From Pedobacter petrophilus (GTDB taxonomy: Bacteria > Bacteroidota > Bacteroidia > Sphingobacteriales > Sphingobacteriaceae): a stretch of DNA of 64,000 nucleotides. Positions 52,860 through 63,900 of the stretch are shown in pieces. Both the position numbers and the translations under genes were made by a program. The notes under the pieces are model-generated. The model worked only from the letters and a program-made list of their open reading frames with translations. It was not told the origin of the DNA and made no database searches. The DNA is taken from the NCBI RefSeq assembly GCF_009674725.1, contig NZ_WKKH01000020.1:1-64000 (forward strand), given 5' to 3'. The stretch's first letter is position 1. Each line of letters begins with the position of its first letter.

Positions 52860-55800
52860 TTGAGCCAGATCACCAGTGGCGTTACTTTTAGTAATGCAAA
52901 ATTCGGAGGCGGAAGTTTATATGTTGCTGAAGCGCAAGGCAGCGAATTTGCCGCAGTATTATTACCTGCTGGCTCAGCATATACAGAAACGCTCATTGAT
53001 TTACCCACTGCTTTTCAGCAGCAGGTTTATTTTCTTTTTAGCAGAGTTGAACTGTCGAATACCGTCACCGACGACTATCAGAAGTATCTATCGTCGTTTA
53101 GAACGGGGACGGGCATTGCAGGTTTTCTCGGCCTAGCCTGGATTCTGGATATTGCTTTACCACTTTCTACCAGCAATACCACGGTCATCAACCTGGTTCA
53201 ATACAACTCAGGAGGCAATTTTGTGGTGGCCAAAACCACCAATCTTGATATTGGAAATAACTTCGCTACCCTAAACATTGATAATAACACGGTGGTGGCC
53301 TACACTCCGCTGGATGCACCAACAAACATAGAATTCTCCTACAACAGCAGGTATCCGAACTTAAGTTTTGCGAATAAGACCATTGGTACACAATCGCTTT
53401 TCAATAGCAATATAACCATCCCATTTGGTATGGTTGGGACAGGAAGTTTCAGGTTTTCTCATGGATTGAATCTGAAGATGGATTTTCAGGGATATGGACT
53501 TCAAAATAATTATTACTACCTCAGCAGCAGCGTATTGAACGTTTTTACGTATCCAATACTTCAGCAAGGGGTGAATGTGAGCGAATATGCCATGACACAG
53601 ACGCAGATAGATTTGCTGGACATCGGCAATGTTGCTCAACTCAACACTTATTTTGCCCTTACCGGTAAAATATACAACACCAATTCAGGCAATAACAGGG
53701 ATGCGAATTTCCTAAGTTACCATGCAATCAACACCGGATATCCCATTGGATTGGTGCCTTTTATAGATTTAGAAACTACAACTGAACTGATCAATAATAT
53801 ATATCCGACCACCTACACGGCCAGGTTTGTCATTTCTCCATCGCCTCGTAATGCAACGAATCTCGTGTATTACATGGTTCCTGAAGGGGATTTCTACCTC
53901 AATATGAGCGCCAGTCCAACTGCTATTCCCGATGAGAACGGACAGTTTGATTTTCTGCCAGGGCTATCAGGTACGGAAGTGATCACTTTTACTCCTTATA
54001 ATAATAGCGGAGAAAGCCCCGTTGGAGATAGGATGCGGTTTATTAGTCGCCAGCCCGCATATGCACCCAATTTTCCCAGTGAGCCGGTTTCCCTGGCACA
54101 GCCTGGTACAGACAACCCTGTGCTGACTTCAGAATACCTGACGTCCTGGGCCAATATTGTTTCTTCCAGCGCTGCAAATGTCCAATATGCCTGTCAGCCG
54201 CAAGGCGCCTCTTTATATGCAAAAGGGCATGGGATTGCTTCAGAAAACAGCAATTCAAGCTTCCTTGGTTTCTTTGAGCCTTCAGTGGAAATGCCTCAAA
54301 CGGATGGTTTTTATGTGCCTATGGTTCCTTATCTCGGGATTCCGGCAAATTTACCGCCTGGAACAGGCGATATTAAGTCTTTTGAATCGAAAGTGCTGAG
54401 TGCCGAAAGGAAAGCTAAAATTACAAACAGCTTTTCAACGCCTAATGCCAGTAAAAGCAGGGCTAAAAGAGCGATGCTTTCCGCAAGGGCAAATGGTTCA
54501 GGTTATACACCATCAACCACCCCTCAGGGTCTCGTGGCTAATGTAATGGATACAGGGAGCTGGAGCTTGCTCAACCTTGCCCAGAATACTGTAAACGAAG
54601 ACTCAAACGCACACTGGTATGTGAGTCCTGTTGATCAGGTACCTGATCCTGCTCCGGAATATCAGCTGAGTTTTATCAACCTGAGTTCGGAACTGCAGTC
54701 GGCCTTTCTCACCAATCAGCAATTTGTGGTGATGACGAATAATCAATACATGGGTACTTTGTTTTCTACGATACAGGATCAGGCGGGAGGCACAAGCGCT
54801 GAAGCGATCTTCAATAACAAAATGTCGATTGAAGACTGGCCATTCGATTTCAATGTAGGGACCAACAATACTTACGCAGATTACAATAACGTACTGATTT
54901 TTAAATTTTGTCAGGGGACGGTTTTGGATAGGGTGAAGAACCCGAAAGACTGGACGCAGGCAGATGCTTTCAATATTGCTCCGGATGCTTTAGATGGCTC
55001 CTATACTCAGCTGGTCGCCATTTCTTCCTGGCTGCAAAGTTACCTGCAGTCTGCCGAAACCGCTTACTATAATGCTGCAAATGCAGCACAAAGCGCTGAT
55101 GAGGTAAATTATTATGAAAAATTTCACCGGATCATTAACGATCCTAACTGGAATGGTATCCTTGCCCTTAAAGCGGACATCAATTTACAGGAATTCCCAC
55201 AGCAGTTAAAAGGACTGATCAGCGGGATCAATCTTAAAAATTTCAATGCACACCATGTGGGCATAGAAGTAAACCGGGTAGATGCAACCGGTATAATTAC
55301 CATGGGACCAGTCAGCTCTATTTTCGGGTTGATCAATTACGTCGATCCGGCTTATGGCGTACAGGTGGCACAGGGATTAAGTGCAGACAAGCCGATCCCG
55401 CCTTTGGCGAATGCCACCTATGATTTTAAAGTACTTTCCTTACAGGTATTATTCGAGAATACGGCCATTAAAAGCTTCTCCAGCAAGATCCAGCTCACGA
55501 TGAACAACCTGTTTTCAGATCACGTATCCCATACCAATAATAAATACGGTGCAGCAAAACTCAATACGGTGGTGCTGAATGGTACTTATCAGGATCATAA
55601 TGGTACTGCTGTATATGTATTTGACAATAAAGACGATAACCTGTTCTACTTTGACAGTAACTTACTGCAAAATGTAGAGATTACCAAAATACAATTCAAT
55701 ACCCTGACCACTGATTCTTTAGCGGTTGATATTGAAACACGCTTCCTGATGTGGGGATTTTTGAATTTTGAGGTCATCAGCTGTGTGCCACCACAACCAC

Positions 55801-56582
55801 CGCCACCACCGGAAGTGGATCCGGGTACTTTAACGCCATATATTTTCGATGCCTGGTCTTTCGGAATAGAAACCGGAGAAGATGAGAACCAGAAGCCTAT
55901 TTATCAAAAAGGCCTGAGTTATTCGGATCTGTATATTGAAATGGGCTTTAATCTGGACAATCCGTCGGTAGTGAGTTATGCTTTTGATGCGGGTCAGATC
56001 TCTTTTAACTCTTCTCAAAGTACTACCCGTAACAGTAGTTTATATCCAAATTTCGCTTTGTCGATAGCGAAACTTATGAGCGGTAACGATGAGTCTGCAC
56101 CTTCCAGTCAGGGTTTTCTTACACTTGGACTTCCCCGGGTAAATGCGAATGGACTTTCCGGCGATTGGTTTGGCTTGCAGATGAACCTGAACCTGGGGAG
56201 TCCGGGGGAACTGGCAGGCAACCTGGGATTCAATGCCAGTCTTTTACTGGCCTGGAGCCCCGGGGAACAAAATGACTCGAACAAATACAATATCCTCATC
56301 GGCATAAAATTACCGGGCACTTCCAGCAATGCGAAATTGCTCAGTATTCAGGGCCTGTTAAAATTAACCATCGACAAGCTGCGCCTGCAATACATCCCAT
56401 CTACGACTGAAGAGACCCAGGGTTCTTACCTGCTTACTTTATCGAACATCGCCTTGAAATTCCTGGGCATATTGAAGCTTCCACCAGGTGGAAGCACAAA
56501 TTTCCTGCTTTTTGGGAACCCCAATAAGGGCGCTACCTCCAGCAGTCTGGGATGGTATGCCGCCTACAATAAAACGCCTTAA
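52860..56582 (+). CDS. 1240-residue beta-rich protein of unknown function
   Basis: A frame of 1240 codons from TTG 52860. It is rich in Asn, Ser, Thr and aromatic residues, poor in charge, with no signal peptide. Residues 1 to about 520 look like stacked beta domains (ISPSPRNATNLVYYMVPEG is Ig-like). A basic spot at about 525-545 (RKAKITN, KSRAKRAM) precedes a region with helices at about 720-790 (QSYLQSAETAYYNAANAAQSADEVNYYEK). A Pro linker (PPQPPPPPEVDPG) at about 975-987 leads to a C-terminal beta domain (about 990-1240). I do not recognise the family. It is plausibly a secreted or surface structural protein or effector. Confidence 0.6.
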   Translation: MSQITSGVTFSNAKFGGGSLYVAEAQGSEFAAVLLPAGSAYTETLIDLPTAFQQQVYFLFSRVELSNTVTDDYQKYLSSFRTGTGIAGFLGLAWILDIALPLSTSNTTVINLVQYNSGGNFVVAKTTNLDIGNNFATLNIDNNTVVAYTPLDAPTNIEFSYNSRYPNLSFANKTIGTQSLFNSNITIPFGMVGTGSFRFSHGLNLKMDFQGYGLQNNYYYLSSSVLNVFTYPILQQGVNVSEYAMTQTQIDLLDIGNVAQLNTYFALTGKIYNTNSGNNRDANFLSYHAINTGYPIGLVPFIDLETTTELINNIYPTTYTARFVISPSPRNATNLVYYMVPEGDFYLNMSASPTAIPDENGQFDFLPGLSGTEVITFTPYNNSGESPVGDRMRFISRQPAYAPNFPSEPVSLAQPGTDNPVLTSEYLTSWANIVSSSAANVQYACQPQGASLYAKGHGIASENSNSSFLGFFEPSVEMPQTDGFYVPMVPYLGIPANLPPGTGDIKSFESKVLSAERKAKITNSFSTPNASKSRAKRAMLSARANGSGYTPSTTPQGLVANVMDTGSWSLLNLAQNTVNEDSNAHWYVSPVDQVPDPAPEYQLSFINLSSELQSAFLTNQQFVVMTNNQYMGTLFSTIQDQAGGTSAEAIFNNKMSIEDWPFDFNVGTNNTYADYNNVLIFKFCQGTVLDRVKNPKDWTQADAFNIAPDALDGSYTQLVAISSWLQSYLQSAETAYYNAANAAQSADEVNYYEKFHRIINDPNWNGILALKADINLQEFPQQLKGLISGINLKNFNAHHVGIEVNRVDATGIITMGPVSSIFGLINYVDPAYGVQVAQGLSADKPIPPLANATYDFKVLSLQVLFENTAIKSFSSKIQLTMNNLFSDHVSHTNNKYGAAKLNTVVLNGTYQDHNGTAVYVFDNKDDNLFYFDSNLLQNVEITKIQFNTLTTDSLAVDIETRFLMWGFLNFEVISCVPPQPPPPPEVDPGTLTPYIFDAWSFGIETGEDENQKPIYQKGLSYSDLYIEMGFNLDNPSVVSYAFDAGQISFNSSQSTTRNSSLYPNFALSIAKLMSGNDESAPSSQGFLTLGLPRVNANGLSGDWFGLQMNLNLGSPGELAGNLGFNASLLLAWSPGEQNDSNKYNILIGIKLPGTSSNAKLLSIQGLLKLTIDKLRLQYIPSTTEETQGSYLLTLSNIALKFLGILKLPPGGSTNFLLFGNPNKGATSSSLGWYAAYNKTP

Positions 56583-56613
56583 TCAATCAGAATGTAGCCA
56601 AAAGAAATACTTT

Positions 56614-57951
56614 ATGACAAAAATACTGTATTGGAACATAGAAAATTTTTCGATAAATAAGATCAACGATCCTAATGCGAAAAGAAAAAGAAAAAGTAAA
56701 GCACCCACTGGTGTGGTTGCCTCAGGGAACCGTAGTGATTTGATTTTAAACGCGATGAAGGCAAATACACCGGATATTTTTGTGATCGTTGAGACTACAA
56801 CCGGTGCGGGTGCAGAGGGTACTTTAATCAACGCAGGAGGCAGTCAGGCAGCATTGGATTTGTTGCAAAAAATACGAAGCAAATTTGGAGTAACCTGGAT
56901 GTTGGTTCCTCCTTTAATTGTTGGTCAAGGTACTTTAATGGAAGGGGTTTGCGTATTTTTCAACAGTAACAGCAAGCTGTTTTTTACAGGTCCTTTTGGC
57001 TGGCAGGGCGGAGTGAACCCTGCAAATCCTGTAGCTGGCGTGACAGTAGCCTATGCCAATCCATGGGATACAGCATTACCGGCTACAAATACGCCAACCA
57101 CTGCCGGGATTATTAACGGTGGTTTGGCACAAAATCAACTTGCCGGACAATGGTTATACGATGATGGGGCTACTCCGCCGATAAAACTGGAATTTCCGAG
57201 CGTTGGTGAACGCCCACCTTACCTCACCACATTCTGGGATGCCGGCAGCAACAGAAATATAAAATTAGTGGCTTATCATGCCCCTCCGCCAGATACGAAA
57301 ATTTCCGCTGCAGGGGTCGATTCCTTAAGCCAGATCAGAGAAATCACCACGCTGCTCCAGGCGCAGGATGATGTGATCATCATGGGCGATTTTAATGTCG
57401 ATCTATCAGACGAAGATTCGGCGGATGAGGCTTATGATAGCCTTATTGCGGATAGTTATACCAGGCAGATTAACCCGACTACAGATTCCGATTTTCCTGA
57501 TGTAGGGTATATCTGTACCACTATGTATGGTACTTCAGGAAAGAATAAAGCAGAACCTACCAATACCAGGGGCTATCCCGCATATGGATATATGACGCCA
57601 AACAGTTACGACAATATGCTGACCCGTTATGGGAATATAACCAGGGTACCGGTTTCAAGCAAGATCACGATCGTGAACCTGGTTGCAGGTGCTCCTTATA
57701 CTAAAGCGACTACACCCGCTTATGCCGGTGCAAAGGGAACATTGATTTATACTACTGCAATGGCAAAGGATAGCAGAGCTACAGATCCTTTAGCACCAGT
57801 TGCCTTGCTGTTACCCCCAAATCCAACACCCAATGGAAACGGCGGATATGCGCCAAAGAAAAAAGGTGTCGGAATAAAATTCCGGGAGTGGGCCAACTAC
57901 GGTGTAGTAAGAAGCACCAGCGACCACATGGGTCTAATTATTGACTTTTAG
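56614..57951 (+). CDS. Endonuclease/exonuclease/phosphatase (EEP) family protein in the giant-protein operon
   Basis: 445 residues from ATG 56614 (MTKILYWNIENF); an upstream in-frame start at 56488 lies inside the previous gene. EEP-fold motifs: WNIENF (7-12), IFVIVE (about 52-57), the metal/catalytic core MGDFNVDLSDED (about 259-270) and the C-terminal SDHMGLI (about 436-442). Fold members include DNase I, sphingomyelinases and inositol phosphatases. Insertions (residues about 100-190 and 330-400) are larger than in minimal DNases. No signal peptide. Activity (DNA, RNA, lipid or phosphoester) is not predictable from the sequence. Confidence 0.8.
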   Translation: MTKILYWNIENFSINKINDPNAKRKRKSKAPTGVVASGNRSDLILNAMKANTPDIFVIVETTTGAGAEGTLINAGGSQAALDLLQKIRSKFGVTWMLVPPLIVGQGTLMEGVCVFFNSNSKLFFTGPFGWQGGVNPANPVAGVTVAYANPWDTALPATNTPTTAGIINGGLAQNQLAGQWLYDDGATPPIKLEFPSVGERPPYLTTFWDAGSNRNIKLVAYHAPPPDTKISAAGVDSLSQIREITTLLQAQDDVIIMGDFNVDLSDEDSADEAYDSLIADSYTRQINPTTDSDFPDVGYICTTMYGTSGKNKAEPTNTRGYPAYGYMTPNSYDNMLTRYGNITRVPVSSKITIVNLVAGAPYTKATTPAYAGAKGTLIYTTAMAKDSRATDPLAPVALLLPPNPTPNGNGGYAPKKKGVGIKFREWANYGVVRSTSDHMGLIIDF

Positions 57952-57971
57952 TTCTTTTAAGAGATATTATT

Positions 57972-60900
57972 ATGAGTTTACAACCACTTGCCGACGAATT
58001 TAAGCAACAAGCCAGCCAGAATAACGGTAATATCACGGTGAATGCAGCTTCATTTACCAAAGCAGGACTTAGTGTCCCTGCAGATTTAGACCTTATGCTG
58101 ACTGCCGGCTATCAGCTTGCTGCAGATAGCAGTCTGCTAATTGACACCAGCGGTACCACGATAAATGATCCGGTAGGGAACACCCTGACCATTACAGGGG
58201 CGGCAAGTGTACTCCAGGTGGAGGCTTCTAATACGGCAGTTTCCTTTGTCGTTACTGATGATGGCCTGGGCAATGTACAATTTGTAATTGTCATCACCTT
58301 AAGCAACTGGACTTTTGCCACAAGCTGGCCATTTATGGTAGGCGGTATTTATAGCGATTTACCTTATACCCATCCGACCCTTATTTTTTCATCAGCCTCT
58401 CAAAGCCAATATCTATGGCAGCAAAACGAGATCAGCTTAGTGGCCGGTCAAAATTTTGCCGGTCTGATCCAGCTCACCGGAATACTTGCGCCTATTGTAA
58501 ATTTCCTGATTGGCTGGGTTAATGGTAAGCAAATCGCCTTATCAGGTAAGCTTGATCCATCACAGGTAAATAATGATACCATTCTTTATCCGGAGATGGA
58601 TTTAAAAGTGATGTTGGATGTGCAGGTGATTCCATTTAGCTTTCTTATAGTAAAAAGTCCGGCGATAGGCTTTAAAATTGAAACGGTAGACGATGCGGAA
58701 ACTGAAGCCAGGATGATTGCGATGGATGGAACTGAATCCATGCTTGTATTGGAAGAAGATGAAGACGAAGATGGTGATATCGTACAGCTCTCCAGTCTTT
58801 ATTTTGAATTACAGCTTTTATTGGGAACAACCATCCAGATGGATTTCAGTACCAGCGTTACGCCTGATCAGAACACTTATTTCCTTGGTGTAACGCCTGA
58901 TCCCTCAACACCCCTGACACCGCTGAACCTGTTTTCTTTAATGGCAGGCAATAACTGGTTTACCATTTTGCCGCCTGCACTTCAACAGTATTTAAATGCG
59001 ATTGCCTTTAAAGGTTTTGCAACTACGGTAAGCTTCAACAATGGTTTTACTATTGAAAGCGCTTCGGCAACAGTAGGTTCTACGCAACAATGGGTTTTGT
59101 TTGAAAATTTCATCATCAATGAATTTGATGTGACCTGGCTGATCATCGGACCAGGTAAAATCAATTCGCAACTGATCCACCTGAATGCCAGTGTTGATTT
59201 CTTTCCAACCATATTCAAGGGTGGATTTGACGTGGAAATCACCTCAGATCTCACTTTATCCGCTTCATTCGAAGGTTCTGTTACCTTTAATGATTTAATG
59301 AAGGCGATTACCAATGGAGCCATAGATATCCCTCCAAGCCTGCTGCTGGTAGAGTTTACCAGCTTTGGAATAGCGATGGACATCAACAATAAGTATTATG
59401 AGTTCTATGCCAATACCAATATCAACCTTAATTTTATTACCAATATTTCCGTTACCAATGGCAGCCTGAAAATCACTTCTTCTACGCCAACCAGCGGAGA
59501 AGGTAAAAGTGTGTTTACCGCAGCGGTTAATGGTTTGTTTGCGATAGGAGGCTTGCAGCTCAATGTGGATGTGAACTACAGCTCTGCAGCTGCTGGTGGA
59601 TGGAATCTGAGCATTGCTATGCCTGCAGGGAAAAACCTGGATCTCGGCGCGCTGATCAAACAGTTGTTTAATGCCATTGATTTGCCGGATAGCTTCCTGC
59701 CAAGCTACCTTAAAATTACCCAGTTCTCATTGGTTTCATACGTGCCAAATGCGGCCACAGGAACCAGTACCTATGAAGTGAAAACAGCAATTGTCTGGAA
59801 ATTCACCTTCCCGATCATCGACCAGCCGATCAATATCCTGGCTAATTTAAGGTTGAAATATGAAAGTACACCATCCGCAAACGGTCCTGCGGTAACGAGT
59901 TATGAGGGCGCCATTGCCGGAACCGTAACATTGGAGTATTTCAATGCAGAGGTGAATATTGGCTACGACTTTTCAAAAAATAATCAATTGCTCTCGATCC
60001 AGTGGGAGGGATTCATCACCGAATATAACGTTACCGAGGCATCAAAAACCATCACTTTCCGCATTGAAAAGTGGTCTGTAGGTAGCCTGATTACTTCCTT
60101 TATGAAAATGATGGGGGATCCTACTTTTGAACTGGATTCGCCATGGGATTTACTGAACGACCTGAGCCTGGACGGCTTCTCTGTGACCTATGATCTGGAT
60201 ACAAAAGACATCAAGGTAAACTACAAATTCGGAAAGAGCCTCAACCTGATATTTATTACCATCAATGGCATCAGCCTGACCAAAAATTCAACAGGGGTAT
60301 TCATCGCATTTGATGGATCATCACCGGTTCCTGGTGTGAACGACAGTAATTTGTTTAAACCAGAGAAAGGCGGACAGGACATTAACAAAATGCCTGAAGT
60401 ACCCGGACAAGGTTCAGAATATTTCGGACTCTACCTGCTGGCCATGGGACAACATGTGGAGCTGGCCAACAGTGCATCTTATCAATCCATTAAAGAGGTG
60501 ACCGATGCCATGCAAAAGGCATTTACGGAACCGGAACCGGGCACTATTCCGATAGGGCCAGGTAATACGCTGCTTAGTTTTAATGAAGACAGCAATTGGC
60601 TGATTGCCACCAGTTTCGGGGTGTTAAATGTAGGCACCAAGGATAAGCCGGTCTGGACAGTTGATGCGCAGATTGTGTTCAACGACCCGAATCTTTATGG
60701 GCTCCGCATTGCCTTAAGTGGCGATAAAGCGAAAGTGCTGAAAGGACTCGTATTTGAGATCATGTATAAAAAGATCTCAGATTCTATCGGGGTCTACCAG
60801 ATGGACCTGACGCTGCCGGATAAATTGCGCAACCTGCAATTTGGGGCGGTTAATATTACTTTGCCATGCATCAGTCTGGAAATCTATACCAATGGCGACT

Positions 60901-63900
60901 TTAAAGTCGATATCGGGTTTCCGCACAACATGGATTTTTCACGGTCCTTTACCCTTCAGGCCATTGTGCCGCCGGGAATTCCGGCAATGGGTTCAGGCGG
61001 ATTGTATTTTGGCAAGCTAAGCAGTGCAACCACCACTTTGGTGCCGGCAACCAGCTATGGTAACTTTAATCCGGTACTCGTATTTGGAATAGGGCTACAG
61101 GTTGGCGTTGGCTACAGTGTCGATTACGGAATCATGAGTGCAGGTTTTAGCCTCACCTTATTCGGGATCATTGAGGGGGTAATTGCAAGTTACCATCCAT
61201 ATCAGGGTTCACTGGAAGGTCAGGAGAAAAACCTGCAGACGGTCGAAACTTCTTACTACTATTACCTGAAAGGTACAGTGGGGATCATTGGTAAATTGTA
61301 CGGCTCTATCGATTTCGGAATCATATCTGCCAGTGTAAATATTACCATCACGATCTATGTACAGGCAGTCTTTGAAGCCTATAACAAAATACCGCTGGCC
61401 ATCGTGGCGGCTGTTGACGTCAGGGTTTCTGCACGTCTGAACCTTGGTTTATTCAAAATCACCATTCATTTCAGCTTTACCGCAACGATCAGACAAGACC
61501 TGACCATCGGAACGGATAATCGCGCTGCAGCGCCATGGAACAAAGACCTGACTGTAGCATCAGCAGCCTCAGCACTGGAGATGCCACAGTATAGGATGAT
61601 GTCCGGTAAGACTGCCAGGCCAAGGCTTCAGTTTAATACCATACTGGCCACGGGGTCTGAAGAAGCATTGCCAGTACTTAATTTATACTTTGTACCGCAT
61701 CTAACGGTTTCTGCACCTAAAGGAAGCGATCATCTGAATAGTCAACAAGCACAATACGTAGCTACATTGTTCATTGATGCACCAGATCCAAATGGTCAGG
61801 GTGATGGTACCACCTCATTTGAACGCATGAGCAGTGATTTCTTCCGCTGGTTGGTTGCCAATTATATAGATCCAAATGCAGGACTGACTACCCGTTCTGA
61901 AATTGATGCACAGGGGATATCAAAACTTGATCTGGACAACTTAATCGCATTGCTGTCTAACGAGGATAATCCTTTTCCGATTCCTACAGCTGATTTGCTG
62001 ACCTTCCTGCAAAGTTCATTTGCGGCGGTCAACATTCAGAATTTAGGAGAAGACCTTCCTTCTGCGGCAATTTTCCCGATGTTCTATGACTTGAGTTTAA
62101 ACGTACCAGGTATTCCTTTGCACATTGATTTCAGCCAATACAATATGGCGACTGCCGAGTATTTGGAAGAGGTGAAGAAATGGTTTGCCGAACTGGAAGT
62201 GAGCGTTTCGGAAGAAAGTAATTCGGCGCCACAAGCGAAAATAGCGGACGCGGCAGAACCAAGCTATAGCATGTCGACCTTTGTTTTTGAAGATTACTTT
62301 GTGCTGATCGGAAAACAACTCGCCGGATATGGATCTGATGCGATGAACAATTTCACTTACAAAATTAACAACACAGATGATAAAGTGGCTGTGGACCGTA
62401 GTTTGCAGGTCATGACTTCATGGGCAAATGGCCTTACCGCAAATGGTTATTCCAATCATGTCATTTTGCAGGACATTGCTGTTGCCAACCAAAATCATCC
62501 GCTTACTGCTGGTGTATCACTTCAGATCACGGGTCATATGCGCCTGATTGCAAGCGCTGATACCTTTAGTTCGGTGGCGATGCTGTATGCAATTACCCCA
62601 GCGATGCTGATCGTTCAAAATGGTACGGTGCCAAGTTTGCTTGCGCCGGGACAGGCAGTCAAATACAATGGTAATTCTTATACCGTAAATGCAGGAGATA
62701 CGCTGAAAGCAGTGGCAGCCGGGTTAAACACCACACTGGCCTTACTTTCAGGGGATCTGGTATTCCAGAAAACGGCGGTAACGCAGCCTGGAGGATGGTT
62801 AATCATTGGAGCAGCAGTTTACACGGCTAAAAACGAGGATACCTTTACTTCAGTCGTGACTAACATCTACAAAAATGTGGATGTTGCAGGACTATTGATG
62901 CAAAACCAGGTCACACCAGGCTTGTTCATCAGCGGAAATACATTTGTTTATGATTCGAAACTGTATACCATTGTGCCGGGAGATACGCTGACCAGTATGG
63001 CAGAAAATCTTACCGTGGCCACTAAAACTACGGTTACTCCGGAAAATCTGGCTGCAGATCCTGTTGTACAGGCGCTGAATATCCAGCCGCTCGGACAACT
63101 GTTAATTCCACCTTTCCTTTACAGCGCTGTTACTTTTGATGATCCGGCCCAGGCGGATACTTTGCTTAGCCTTTCTGTGACTTACAGCACTACTGTGGCA
63201 TTGATGGCTTCTAATTATTCAAATCAGAACATCACTGACCTGTTTTACAATGGAGAAGGTTACAGTAGCGCCAATATTCCGGGATTAGAGATTCTGGATG
63301 TGAGCAGCATTCTGGCTTATTTCACAGAAAATGGCTGCTACGGACAATTGTCTGGTATGGCATCCAGGTATCAGCTGCATGGCATGCGTTTGCCTACTAA
63401 TTTACCGGGACTGACCTTGTCAGCAGGATCCCCATGTCCAACAGACAGCGATTGTGCACTATTCGCTTTAACCGGTCAGGAGTTTGTATTGCCAGCAGAT
63501 GTGGCCAAAGGTTTTGAAATCCAGCTGATCAATTCTTCGCTGAGCTGGTTGCAGATTGATGGAAAAACTATGAATGAACCGGGAGGAAATATGCTTTCCG
63601 TAACATTGGATGATCCGGATATTGAACAAATCAATACTTTGCTGAATTATGCACAGCAGACGGGGATCAAACCGGAGGTGCTTTCATTGACGCCAATGAA
63701 GCCTTATGACCTGTTGCCATTACAATATACCTTCCAGACCGTTACCAAATGGCAGTCGTCCGGAAAAGTAATCCTGCCTTATGGTAGCATAGGCAGCCAG
63801 AATGATATTTCTCCATTGATCTGGATGTTTCCTTCAGGAATGCTTGCGCAACTGGCTTTGCCGAAATTGGCGGGATCGATGTTTGGCGTTCAGATTGGAC

